From: Bacillota bacterium
GTDB lineage: Bacteria > Bacillota > Clostridia > Acetivibrionales > DSM-1351
Assembly (NCBI GenBank): GCA_023444055.1
Contig: JAEZRV010000074.1
Location: 1-64,000 of the forward strand
Length of the DNA: 64,000 nucleotides
Direction: 5' to 3'
A program made the translations under genes and the position numbers. Under the pieces are notes generated by a model. The model saw only the letters and a program-made list of their open reading frames with translations, was not told the origin of the DNA and searched no databases. Below are positions 31,201 through 38,765 of this stretch, in pieces. Numbering within the stretch: the first letter of the stretch is position 1; every line of letters starts with the position of its first letter.

Positions 31201-31494
31201 GAGTTTTCAACAAAAGGACAAATGCTAGGTGACTGTACAATAGTTGATTTTAAAGTAAACGATCAAACAAGCTTTGATTTTAATATAACTGTTATTCCTG
31301 AAGAAGAAATGATTGTTACATTTAAGTATAACTCAAATGTTTTTTCTAAAGAGGTTATAGAAAGTACATTTATGCACCTAGAGCAAATTTTTAATGTTAT
31401 TGCAGAAAATCCATTTGTGGAAGTTAGGGATATTGATATTGTTTCCTCGAAAGAGTTGGATTATATGATAAGTGATTTTAATGATGACATGTAA
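22258..31494 (+). CDS. Hybrid PKS-NRPS: KS-DH-KR-ACP-C-A(Ser)-PCP-C
   Basis: This 3078-residue protein joins polyketide to peptide. KS: Cys207 in VDTACSSGL. DH: His693 in HRILDNCVIP (Asp697 where Gly is usual) and Asp860 in DMAVN, so activity is less certain. KR: GGTGAIG 1179-1185. ACP: Ser1498. First C: HHIIADG 1684-1690 would join the acyl chain to the amino acid. A domain (core YTSGSTGKPKG about 2163): specificity residues read D-V-W-H-F-S-L-V-D-K, close to the known serine code. PCP: Ser2559 in IGGDSIK. Final C: HHIIIDG 2765-2771, with no following A domain, so it must work with the next NRPS protein. No thioesterase, no AT. Confidence 0.93.
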   Translation: MENVKRYIINQVASKSLNATQAAVMLREIQEGSARREEDIAIIGISGKFPCANSTEEYWNNIIEGKCLIREFPQSRRYDTDPYLSETLKKMKEPYQIQGYIEEIDKFDAAFFNLTPAEVAAMDPYHRFLLQIVWESIEDAGLGGNKLYGSKTGVFIGKAHMGEPLYKDFIDEKDEHVFTGSVSSIISSRISYILNLRGPSIVVDTACSSGLVALHMACQSLKDGECEQAIAGGISLSLFPNKDISVKMLESPKSELLLFDNRSSGTVWGEGAGSIVLKPLSKAIADNDNIYSIIKGSAVNNDGASNGITAPNPEAQEELLVNAWNQAGIKPETIGYIEAHGTGTALGDPIEIKAITNAFKRYTSKNQFCAIGGVKPNIGHLIAASGIASLIKAILALKHGQIPPTIKFERPSEYINFCNSPVYVSDRLTEWETNDYPRRAGVSSFGLSGTNCHVVLEEAPVYKNDDNHNDSETKILTLSAKKEDLLKELLVSYKKYLNDVQDISVEDICFTSCTGRGHYNNRLILVIKDMQDLKEKIYNLCKYKSLSDIDLKGAYYGEFKVVTSAKKLISKSDITEEQRRELTKNAVLKIQNFVDTGKRDYVLLEDICRLYTKGASIDWEGFYRGEKRRRVSIPFYPFDKKHFWASVKNNKVELSKQQEEIIHPLVEKCLAESAYCDIYSTELSSDYWILDGHRILDNCVIPGTAYIEMALCIGKRYYGEGIELQDVMILMPFILQDGDTKEIQIIIKREKNYLDFAIVSKKDNVNSNDDWIEHVTGKISKVPNNTGKSCNISDITQSCEGEEKLLDPEELSRGFIKFGQRWIKCCKIKGNKNKTIAKLTLPVEFSDDLKQYYAHPALLDMAVNAAGFLVGENYLPLSYSSFKLYGPITREFYSYIRSRDNEMGETISYDIELIDNTGKIFGEICGYVIKKAQGLEKLFSTESIYSRRRWITSEIQQESKTFETVMIISNDNELLNEASIVLNKQAKNVIEVEEGSEFKAEQFKRYITGSDESDYRQLLNYIKGNKISHIIHLRSKSAAIGEKEFLSENMNHSIDSTFNLIKAIVNSNIKEELELVFIENSIYDITGSEPNLNPYGAGVFALAKTVGREHANIKIKCIDVDEDTSVAVTLNELNSDYYGNLCAYRNGERYTEIISKVDNEDLSDEPVEIQEDGVYVITGGTGAIGLEMARYLAEKNKINVILINRSVFPERDKWDGILKSGENEKICEIINVIREIEANGTHAYIYSADISKEQDIKKVLDDVRNKYGRINGVIHSAGVAGNSFISSESMETFHSVLNPKIYGVCLLDKLTRQDNLDFFVMNSSVAAIIGIPGQSDYSAANAFLDAYASYREMAINKKTISINWPAWKEVGMAVKHGANVDTVFKAITSRQAMLAFKEIFNKKSRNIIVGEWNYSGFEIIEQLSLNLSDEILHRLQQSRKRSTALMHTSPTDSPIVLKGREDDKYTPTEKSVAKIWAKVLGFEELNIYENFYDLGGDSITAVKLINALNKQLNLNVNISEVFNYLTVSEFAAYIDLNNHSGDKMTRAKQNIKPCSKKEFYPVSSEQSRLYVLYQLSPESTSYNLPGAFEIIGNLDKEQLKEAIRKLIERHEALRTYFEMVEGFLVQRIMENIDIELEEVEAEEDDVQDIIKRFIRPFDLSVAPIFRVMLIKINEQRHLLAIDIHHIIADGSSIAILVKDFIALYSDVRLPELTVQYKDYATHQNILSESPEMKKYEEFWMDRLSGEIPVLNMASDYKRPPVQSFEGDKIEFTVDSDLTAEIKKISSENNATLYMTMLAVYNILLSKYSAQDDIIVGSPVAGRLDQELENVIGMFVNTLPMRNTPSLSKSFVEFLSEVRENTLKSFDNQHLRLEFLIKNLDTERDTSRNPIFDTTFILQNADKDIEITNFGMPDIKIQMGQLEFKTFRFEHNISQFDITLEALERQNEIKCYLVYCTKLFKKETISRMAMHFINILKQITENPAVKIGEITAISEQEKRQILYDFNNTKAYYRKNALVHELFEEQVRKNPNNTAVIFRDETITYSQLNEKSNQLARVLKKEGIGRESIVGLMVYRSFEMIIGIMAVLKAGGAYMPISPDYPEDRVTFMLEDSKAEVLLTQNQNAENIEFSGKIINLDDSSLYQGDTSDLDKINSSGDMAYVIYTSGSTGKPKGAVIEHSSVINRINWMQKAYPIFEYDVILQKTPYTFDVSVWELFWWSFQGSKVCMLEPGGEKYPEIIVEAVEKKRVTIMHFVPSMLNIFMEYVENSAELERLKSLRHVFASGEALQLQSVKKFNRLMYESFDTKLHNLYGPTEATVDVSYFDCSTGDDFALIPIGKPIDNIHLYVLDSNNKLQPIGISGELCISGDGVGRGYINRPELTKEKFIDDPFFPELRMYKTGDLTRWMPDGNIEYIGRIDHQVKIRGFRIELGEIEAAIRNYGHVKEVIVVDRKDTYDNKYLCAYLVYDEGLEIEKLRSYLQSILPDYMVPAYFIKLSEMPLLSNGKINRKQLPEPQHSLERENDYVAPRNKIEEVMAKVWTDVLGVNTGITDNFFNIGGDSIKAIQIAARLKNNGIKLDIRELFQYPLISELSTRVKEIENVCDLNNEKNISPELMELIKNSDSLKDRDIQKAYGLTYLQQGMLFHYLLRKGDGAYFDQFEIAISGKVNIDYLQMSLDMIVKRYDVLRTVFVYEKMDKPVQAILKHNFNRIIYFDLADMNESNQIRYIESFLKEDKERGFDLSFEPGMRLTLLRKSENSYILIWDFHHIIIDGWSEGIIWNEFINIYNSLVNNTSISLPENMPYSKYINWLESIDKEEAGQYWSEYLSGYSQKATISNYMENSEKREYIFEKISFTVSKALTTKLREIANKNNVTLNIVFQTAWGILLQKYNNTDDVVFGVVVSGRPAEVNGVETMVGLLLNTLPMRVKSVTGQTFSALLEHVQDNLVKSNSYEYYPLYEIQKKTDLKQDLFNHIIVYQNFPLEFSTKGQMLGDCTIVDFKVNDQTSFDFNITVIPEEEMIVTFKYNSNVFSKEVIESTFMHLEQIFNVIAENPFVEVRDIDIVSSKELDYMISDFNDDM

Positions 31495-31584
31495 CTAATA
31501 ACTATTAATTAAAAAAGTTTACAGTGGTATAAAATATTTTTAGAACGATAACTGGAATAATATGGGGTGCTAATTAAAGGTGCA

Positions 31585-31638
31585 TACTTCCACTGTCGTT
31601 TCACAGAATTTTATACTGAAGGTCGGCGTGGAGGTTAG
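31585..31638 (+). repeat. Dispersed palindromic repeat, copy upstream of the racemase
   Basis: This is a degenerate copy of the family best seen at 54968-55112. The left arm TACTTCCAC (31585-31593) faces the right arm GTGGAGGTTA (31628-31637), with the conserved centre ATTTTATACT between them. The right arm contains the racemase Shine-Dalgarno, so pairing could hide it. Confidence 0.65.
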
Positions 31639-31639
31639 T

Positions 31640-32404
31640 ATGTATGAAAATAAAAAGGTGATAGGTGTTGTTGGAGGAATAGGCCCTTACGCCGGTATAG
31701 ATTTGGTAAGAAATATTTTTGATAATACTATTGCACATAAAGACCAGGAGCATTTATCTGTAATTTTGATGTCAATGCCCAGTGAAATAGAAGATAGAAC
31801 GGAATTTCTTACAGGTGAATCTGATATAAATCCTGCTATTGCAATATCAAAAATTATACTAAAGATGGAAAAATTAGGGGCAGATGTGGTGGGTATACCA
31901 TGTAATACTTCCCATGCTCCGCCGATAATGAATGTTGTTACAGATGAATTGATAAAAGCAGGGAGTAAAGTAAAACTTATTAATATAGTTGAAGAAGTGG
32001 TTGACTTTATTTACAGAGCTTATCCCAGCTTTAGAAAGGTTGGGGTGCTGTCTAGTACAGGGACATATAGGTCAGGAATATACAAAGAATGTCTTGAACA
32101 ACGTGATATTGAATATATTGCCCCCGATGAAGAAATACAGAAATATTTTGTACATAAAAGTATTTACGATGAAGATTATGGAATAAAAGCTTTATCAAAT
32201 CCCGTTACGGATAAAGCAAAAAGTGATTTAACATTTGCTGTAAATCATTTAAAGGGTAAAGGGGCACAAGCTGTTATACTTGGATGTACTGAACTTTCGC
32301 TGGCAATTAGCAAAGATAAGTTTGAGGATCTGCATGTTATTGACTCAAATAAAGTACTAGCTAGAGCTTTGATTCGTGAAGTGACATTGAACAAATTAAA
32401 ATAA
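31640..32404 (+). CDS. Aspartate/glutamate racemase family protein
   Basis: This 254-residue enzyme has the two-cysteine racemase pattern: VIGVVGGIGPYAG at the N-terminus, IPCNTSHAP (first catalytic Cys, about residue 92) and LGCTELSLA (second Cys, about residue 206). It interconverts L- and D-Asp (or Glu) without cofactor. Its place between two NRPS genes, just before an A domain with a DARH-type code, suggests that it supplies a D-acidic amino acid to the assembly line, as the McyF racemase is thought to do in the microcystin cluster. ATG 31640 is chosen over upstream GTG 31580 because GGAGGT lies directly before it, within the palindromic repeat. Confidence 0.88.
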   Translation: MYENKKVIGVVGGIGPYAGIDLVRNIFDNTIAHKDQEHLSVILMSMPSEIEDRTEFLTGESDINPAIAISKIILKMEKLGADVVGIPCNTSHAPPIMNVVTDELIKAGSKVKLINIVEEVVDFIYRAYPSFRKVGVLSSTGTYRSGIYKECLEQRDIEYIAPDEEIQKYFVHKSIYDEDYGIKALSNPVTDKAKSDLTFAVNHLKGKGAQAVILGCTELSLAISKDKFEDLHVIDSNKVLARALIREVTLNKLK

Positions 32405-32429
32405 GAAATTGATATGGGGGTAATTGAGA

Positions 32430-35400
32430 ATGTCTGGTGATTATTTGCAATCAGTATTGAATAAGTCTTTCTTAGACTATGCAAATGATGTTGCAGTAAT
32501 ATATGAAGATAGAAAAGTAATATATAGAGAAATATATGAAAAATCAAATACAATAGCTAACTGGCTGATAAGCGAGAAGGTTGAAAAGGGCACATTTGTA
32601 GGAATATTCGTTGAAGACAGGGTTGAACTGATCTCAATAATTATTGGAGTGCTGAAAGCAGGGTGTGTATTTGTACCTATAGACTCAATTTACCCTCTAG
32701 ATAGAATAAAAGTAATGATTGATACAGTTTCATTAAGGATAGTACTATCAGACAGACAAAACATCGGCATGCTTGAAGATATAGCTTCCGAAAGGACATG
32801 TGATTTAAGAAACGCAATGGTTGAGGACATATATCAGAACAGCCCTGACTGTTTTAGAAAAGATACACCAAATGTGGAATATTCACCGGATGATAAAATT
32901 TACATTTATTTTACTTCGGGTTCAACAGGGATTCCAAAAGCAATACTTGGAAGAAATCAGAGTCTGCTTCACTTTATAGAATGGGAAATAGAAACCTTTG
33001 ATATAAAAAAAGGCTTCCGCATCAGTCAATTTACATCACCAGGTTTTGATGCATCCCTAAGAGATATTTTTGTTGCTCTAATTTCAGGTGGTACAGTATG
33101 TATACCCGGCAATAGGCAAATTGTTCTGAATTCAGAAAAGTTGGTCAACTGGATAGATAAAACTAAGATTAATTTAATTCACTGCACACCTAGTCTCTTT
33201 AGGTTTATTAATAATGGAATGCTCAAAGGGGATAACTTTAGAGATTTAAGATATATTCTGATGGCGGGGGAAAAGATAACTCCAGTCGAACTCAAAAAAT
33301 GGTATAACATTTTTGATGAAAGGGTTCAGCTTGTAAATCTTTATGGCTCGACAGAAACAACGCTTGTTAAAACCTTTTATCTTATAAAAAAATCGGATAC
33401 AGATAGAAAAACGATACCGGCTGGACAGCCTATGAAAGGTGCTAAAACAGTTGTTGTAGACAACAACTTAAAAATGTGCCCTTTAGGAGTAGCAGGTGAA
33501 ATACTTATACGCACACCTTACAGAACCTATGGATATTATGGCAATCCTGAGATGACAAAAGAAAAATTTATTCCCAACCCGTTTAACAAAAACGTGAATG
33601 ATATAGTATATAGAACAGGTGATTTAGGAAGAATCTTACCTGACGGAAACCTTGAAGTACTGGGAAGGATTGATAGACAAGTAAAAATAAGAGGGACAAG
33701 AGTAGAAATTGGTGAAGTTGAAAATGTATTGCTTTCCGATGAGCTGGTAAAGAGCTGTATAGTCATAGACGGTAGAAGTGACGATGGGGAAACTTATCTT
33801 TGTGCATATGTTGTACTTGAAGATAGCATGTGTGAGCTACCTTATTCTGAACTGAGGAAAAACATGCTACAGAAGCTTCCCGAGTATATGATTCCTCAGT
33901 ATTTTGTTAAGATTGATAAAATTCCGGTTACATCAAATGGAAAAACAGATTTCAAGGCTTTACCTAATCCCAGAGATAGTGTTCAGGATAAATACATTGC
34001 TCCGAGGAATAAGACAGAAGAAGAAATAGTAAATATATGGCTTGAAATATTAAAACTTGAGAAGGTAAGTGTTACACAGAATTTCTTTCAAGCAGGTGGT
34101 CACTCATTAAACATGATGACAATGCTTTCCAAAATTGAACAGAAATCCGGTATAAAAATATCTCTTGAGCAAATTTTTGATAATGCCACTGTAGAAGCTA
34201 TTTCAGAAATTATAATGAATAGCGGAGAAGGTATATATAAGTCAATTATGCCTGCAGAAAAGCAAGAGTATTATCCTGTATCCTCTGCCCAGAAAAGGAT
34301 GTATATTTTGAACCAATTTGATGGTGGCGCAAGTGTAAGTTATAACATATCAAAGGTTGTCATAATAGAAGGAGATATAAATAAAGACGATTTTAAGAAA
34401 GCATTTGATATTCTGATAAAAAGACATGAGAGTCTCAGGACATCATTCAGTTTTGTTAATGGAGAACCTGTCCAGAGAATAGTGAATAATGCTGAATTTA
34501 TTATGGATTATATGGAAATTGAAGAATGTATGCTAAAAAATAAGATAAAAGAGTTCATTAAGCCATTTGATTTATCCATTGCTCCTTTATTTAGGGCAGC
34601 AATGTACATGCTCGGTGAGAAAAGGTATGCATTGCTTTTTGATATACACCATATAATAGCAGATGGTACTTCCATGGACATTATTATCAAGGAACTTATA
34701 TCTATATATAATGGAACAGAGCTTCCTGAAATGAAAATCCAGTATAAGGATTTCGCGGTATGGCAGAATGAAATACATAATAAAGAAATGCTTAGTCATG
34801 AAAAATACTGGTTAGATATGTTTGACGGTGAGATTCCCGTTTTAAATATGCCATTAGATTTTCAAAGACCTTCAGTACAGAGTTTTGAAGGTGAAAGATT
34901 CTGTTTTGAAATAAATAGCGAGATGAAAGAAGCTCTCAAGGGTATTGCTGCCGAAACAGGAACAACACTTTATATGATACTGCTGTCTGTTTATACCATA
35001 TTACTTTCAAGATATACTTCTCAAGAGGATATAGTTATAGGAACTCCGATTGCAGGTAGACAACATGCTGATTTACATAATATAGTTGGCATGTTTGTCA
35101 ACACACTTGCTATGAGAAACAGACCAGAGGGAGAAAAAACATATAAACAATTTTTGCAAAGTGTAAAAAATAATTGTATTGAAGCGTATAAGCATCAAGA
35201 TTATCCCTTTGAGGATCTTGTAACAAAATTGGATATACGAAGGGATATGAGTAGAAATCCCATGTTCGATACGATGTTTACACTACAAAATACAGGAAGT
35301 AGCAATATAAATATAGAAGGGCTCAAAATACTACCATTTGATTCTGAAGAGAAATTTTCAAAATTTGATTTTTCACTTGATGCGCTGGAGACTAATGAGG

Positions 35401-38400
35401 GTATAAAATTTACACTGGAATATTGTACAAAGCTTTTTACAAAGGAAACTATGGAAACACTCAGTGTATATTTTATAAATATTATCAAAGAGATAGTAAA
35501 AAATCATGATATTAAATTGAGTGAGATAGAGATATTATCATGTGAAGTAAAAGAACAGATATTATATACATTTAATGATAATGCAAGAGAATATTTAAAG
35601 GATAAAACATTTGTTGACCTGTTTGAAGAACAGGTAAATAAAACCCCTAATAAAAAAGCTGTTATTTTCAAGGATGACAGCATATCGTACAGGGAGCTTA
35701 ATGAAAAAGCTAATCAGTTGGCTAGCCTGCTAAGAGAAAAGGGAGTTAAGCCTCAAAGCATGGTTGGAATAAAGGCTGAGCGTTCAATTGAAATGATAGT
35801 GGGAATACTGGGAATAATTAAATCTGGTGGAGCATATGTTCCTATCGACCCAGGATATCCTGAGGATAGAATCGATTATATGCTTGAGGACAGTGGAGCC
35901 GATATATTACTTTCATATGGCGTATGTGACGAGAAAATAAAATTTGACGGTGAGTTACTCAGTCTTGAAGACAGAAGCATATATGAAAGGGACGGCGCGA
36001 ATATTGTAAAAGTCAATAAACCATCAGACTTATTGTATGTAATATACACCTCTGGTACGACAGGCAGACCCAAGGGAGTTATGATCGAACACGAAACCTT
36101 TGTAACACTGACTTATACGTGGATAGAAGAATACATGCTTGACGACTTGGAAATTAATCTTCTGCAGGTAGCGAGCTTTGCCTTTGATGTTTTTGCGGGA
36201 GATGTGTCAAGAGCATTACTAAACGGAGGGACAATGGTTATATGTCCTGAGGAAACAAAGTTAGACCCTATTGGGATTTATTCATTGTTAAAGAAGCACA
36301 AAATTGACTATTTTGAATCTACTCCTTCATTGATTGTGCCGATTATGGATTATATATATGAAAATAACCTAGATATCAATCATCTTAAGGTTCTAGTTAT
36401 GGGTGCGGACGTTGTCTCAGCTGAAGACTTTAAACGGCTTAATACAAGATTTTCAGACAAAATGAGGGTTATAAACAGTTACGGGGTAACGGAAGCTACT
36501 GTTGATTCAGGCTATTTTGAAATGAACATGGGTGAAATACCATTTACGGGGAACGTTCCTATTGGCAGGCCGTTAAAAAATCAGAAATATTATATACTCG
36601 ATAAGTATTTAAGAGTACAGCCTGTCGGAGTTACAGGAGAATTGTTTATAGGCGGTGATGCGCTGGCCAGAGGGTACCATAACAGAGAAGACTTGACAGA
36701 ACAAAAGTTTATACCGGATCCATTCAAGCCTGATGCTAGGGTATACCGTACGGGAGATATTGCAAGATGGCTTCACGGAGGTATTGTAGAGTTTATTGGC
36801 AGAGCGGATAATCAGGTAAAAATAAAAGGATATAGAATTGAACTTGGTGAAATTGAGAGCCGGATATTAGAATTAGAAGGTATTAAGGAAGCGGTCGTAA
36901 TAGCTCGAAAAGAATCCGGAGGTAAAAACGTGTTATGTGCGTTTATTGTAGCTTCTTCACAAGTTACTGTGTCAGATATTAAGACTTATCTAGAAGGGGA
37001 GCTTCCATCTTACATGGTACCTTCATACATTATGTTGCTGGATAAACTTCCCCTTACACCAAATGGAAAGATTAACAGGATGGCGCTGCAAGAGGTTGAT
37101 GTGGGTTGTGTTAAAAGAAAGGATTATGTAGCTCCGCAAACTGAGAATGAAAAACTACTTGCTGAAATATGGCAGAGGGTAATTGGTCAGAATCAAATAG
37201 GTATTGATGATGACTTCTTTGAGCTTGGAGGAGACTCAATTAAAGTAATTCAAGTTATATCACAGTTATATAAATACAAATTAAGAATTGATATGCAGAA
37301 CATGTTTAAATACCCTACAATTAGGGGATTAGCTCCATACATAAGAAGCATCAAAAGAGATACCTATCAGGGTATAGTTCAGGGGGATGTTAAGCTTACT
37401 CCAGTACAGAAATGGTTTTTTGAACAGAGCTTTAACGATATGCCTAATTATAACCAGACTATTATGATATATAGGAAAGACGGATTTGATGAGAAAGTTT
37501 TACAAAAGACTATCACTAAAGTTATGGAACACCATGATGCCCTCAGAATGGTGTACAAAATAAATGAAAACAGTGTAAGTCAGTATAACAGAGGAATGGA
37601 AAAGGATATGTTCAGCTTGAAGGTAATTGATTTACCTAAATCCAGCTTACTTAACAGAACCGTATTTTCTATTAAGTATGTAAAAGAGTTGATTATGGAA
37701 GAGTTAAACTCATTTAAGCTATCAAAAGGTAATCTAGTTAAATTAGTTTTACTGAAGACCAAGAAGGGAGATCATCTAGTAATTGCAATTCACCATCTTG
37801 TAATAGATGGATACTCATGGCGAATTTTTATGGAGGATTTTGGGAATGCATATCGTCAATCTGTTGAAGGTAAAGAAATAATACTGCCCGAAAAAACTGA
37901 TTCCTATAAGGAATGGACGGAACAGCTGTATGAGTATGCAAATAGCAAAGAACTCCTAGATGAGATTTTGTATTGGAAAGCAAAGGAAAATGTTATAATA
38001 AAGACATTACCAAGGGATACTGTCAAAAATATTGAGAAAATACATGGTAGCGGAGAAGTAATGCTGAGCTTATCAAAGGAAGATACAGAGGCTTTGCTTA
38101 GAAACGCAAAACGTGCACAGGGCATAGAGATAAATGATATTATGCTCTCTGCGCTTGCAAAGACCATAAAGGAATGGACAGGATTTGACAAACTGGCAGT
38201 AACTCTTGAAGGGCATGGCAGAGAAGAAATAATTAAAGATATAAATATATCCAGAACAATAGGCTGGTTCACATCAGAATATCCAGTAGTCCTTGAACTG
38301 GAGAGATTAAAGGAGCCTTTAGACTATTTAAATAATATCTGCTCCTGCTTAAGGGAGTTACCAAACAAGGGAGTGGGTTATGGTATTTTAAAGTATATAA

Positions 38401-38717
38401 CTAAACCTGAAAATAAAAGAGAAATCAGCTTTATGTTGAACCCAGAAATCAGCTTTAACTACCTTGGACAATTTGACACGGATATAGAATCAGATGAGTT
38501 TGAAATATCGGAATACATGTCCCGAGAGGTAGCTGTTTCGAATGAAGATGAAATTAAAGGGACACTAAGTGTATTGGGACTTGTTGCTGAAGGAAGGCTT
38601 AGAGTGTACTTCTTGTACAATATGCGTGATTATAGAAAAGACACGATTCAAAAACTCTGTGACAGTTATATAAATAACTTGAAGCAAATAGTTAAAATGT
38701 GGTATTATACAAACTAA
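32430..38717 (+). CDS. NRPS: A(D-Asp-like)-PCP-C-A(Orn)-PCP-E, no thioesterase
   Basis: This ~2095-residue protein starts with an A domain (TSGSTG 162-167), so it needs the C domain ending the previous protein. A1 specificity residues read D-A-R-H-L-A-L-L-V-K; the Arg resembles the signature reported for the iso-linked methyl-Asp domain of microcystin (DARHVGIFVK, from memory). PCP1: Ser559 in GGHSL. C: HHIIADG 740-746. A2 (YTSGTTG from 1206) reads D-V-G-E-V-G-S-V-D-K, close to the ornithine code. PCP2: Ser1603 in GGDSIK. The final domain is an epimerase (HHLVIDG 1788-1794, EGHGREE, FNYLGQFD), giving D-Orn. The protein ends there with no release domain. ATG 32430 is preferred to TTG 32424 by the GGGGG spacing. 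Confidence 0.93.
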   Translation: MSGDYLQSVLNKSFLDYANDVAVIYEDRKVIYREIYEKSNTIANWLISEKVEKGTFVGIFVEDRVELISIIIGVLKAGCVFVPIDSIYPLDRIKVMIDTVSLRIVLSDRQNIGMLEDIASERTCDLRNAMVEDIYQNSPDCFRKDTPNVEYSPDDKIYIYFTSGSTGIPKAILGRNQSLLHFIEWEIETFDIKKGFRISQFTSPGFDASLRDIFVALISGGTVCIPGNRQIVLNSEKLVNWIDKTKINLIHCTPSLFRFINNGMLKGDNFRDLRYILMAGEKITPVELKKWYNIFDERVQLVNLYGSTETTLVKTFYLIKKSDTDRKTIPAGQPMKGAKTVVVDNNLKMCPLGVAGEILIRTPYRTYGYYGNPEMTKEKFIPNPFNKNVNDIVYRTGDLGRILPDGNLEVLGRIDRQVKIRGTRVEIGEVENVLLSDELVKSCIVIDGRSDDGETYLCAYVVLEDSMCELPYSELRKNMLQKLPEYMIPQYFVKIDKIPVTSNGKTDFKALPNPRDSVQDKYIAPRNKTEEEIVNIWLEILKLEKVSVTQNFFQAGGHSLNMMTMLSKIEQKSGIKISLEQIFDNATVEAISEIIMNSGEGIYKSIMPAEKQEYYPVSSAQKRMYILNQFDGGASVSYNISKVVIIEGDINKDDFKKAFDILIKRHESLRTSFSFVNGEPVQRIVNNAEFIMDYMEIEECMLKNKIKEFIKPFDLSIAPLFRAAMYMLGEKRYALLFDIHHIIADGTSMDIIIKELISIYNGTELPEMKIQYKDFAVWQNEIHNKEMLSHEKYWLDMFDGEIPVLNMPLDFQRPSVQSFEGERFCFEINSEMKEALKGIAAETGTTLYMILLSVYTILLSRYTSQEDIVIGTPIAGRQHADLHNIVGMFVNTLAMRNRPEGEKTYKQFLQSVKNNCIEAYKHQDYPFEDLVTKLDIRRDMSRNPMFDTMFTLQNTGSSNINIEGLKILPFDSEEKFSKFDFSLDALETNEGIKFTLEYCTKLFTKETMETLSVYFINIIKEIVKNHDIKLSEIEILSCEVKEQILYTFNDNAREYLKDKTFVDLFEEQVNKTPNKKAVIFKDDSISYRELNEKANQLASLLREKGVKPQSMVGIKAERSIEMIVGILGIIKSGGAYVPIDPGYPEDRIDYMLEDSGADILLSYGVCDEKIKFDGELLSLEDRSIYERDGANIVKVNKPSDLLYVIYTSGTTGRPKGVMIEHETFVTLTYTWIEEYMLDDLEINLLQVASFAFDVFAGDVSRALLNGGTMVICPEETKLDPIGIYSLLKKHKIDYFESTPSLIVPIMDYIYENNLDINHLKVLVMGADVVSAEDFKRLNTRFSDKMRVINSYGVTEATVDSGYFEMNMGEIPFTGNVPIGRPLKNQKYYILDKYLRVQPVGVTGELFIGGDALARGYHNREDLTEQKFIPDPFKPDARVYRTGDIARWLHGGIVEFIGRADNQVKIKGYRIELGEIESRILELEGIKEAVVIARKESGGKNVLCAFIVASSQVTVSDIKTYLEGELPSYMVPSYIMLLDKLPLTPNGKINRMALQEVDVGCVKRKDYVAPQTENEKLLAEIWQRVIGQNQIGIDDDFFELGGDSIKVIQVISQLYKYKLRIDMQNMFKYPTIRGLAPYIRSIKRDTYQGIVQGDVKLTPVQKWFFEQSFNDMPNYNQTIMIYRKDGFDEKVLQKTITKVMEHHDALRMVYKINENSVSQYNRGMEKDMFSLKVIDLPKSSLLNRTVFSIKYVKELIMEELNSFKLSKGNLVKLVLLKTKKGDHLVIAIHHLVIDGYSWRIFMEDFGNAYRQSVEGKEIILPEKTDSYKEWTEQLYEYANSKELLDEILYWKAKENVIIKTLPRDTVKNIEKIHGSGEVMLSLSKEDTEALLRNAKRAQGIEINDIMLSALAKTIKEWTGFDKLAVTLEGHGREEIIKDINISRTIGWFTSEYPVVLELERLKEPLDYLNNICSCLRELPNKGVGYGILKYITKPENKREISFMLNPEISFNYLGQFDTDIESDEFEISEYMSREVAVSNEDEIKGTLSVLGLVAEGRLRVYFLYNMRDYRKDTIQKLCDSYINNLKQIVKMWYYTN

Positions 38718-38765
38718 TATATCAAAAGTTGTATGGAGTAAATCTCATAGAGAGAAGTGATATAT

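Noticed and set aside
13499..31494. Embedded cis-AT domains in the PKS modules
   Set aside because: KS-to-KR/DH linkers have no GHSxG motif; a discrete AT gene is present instead.
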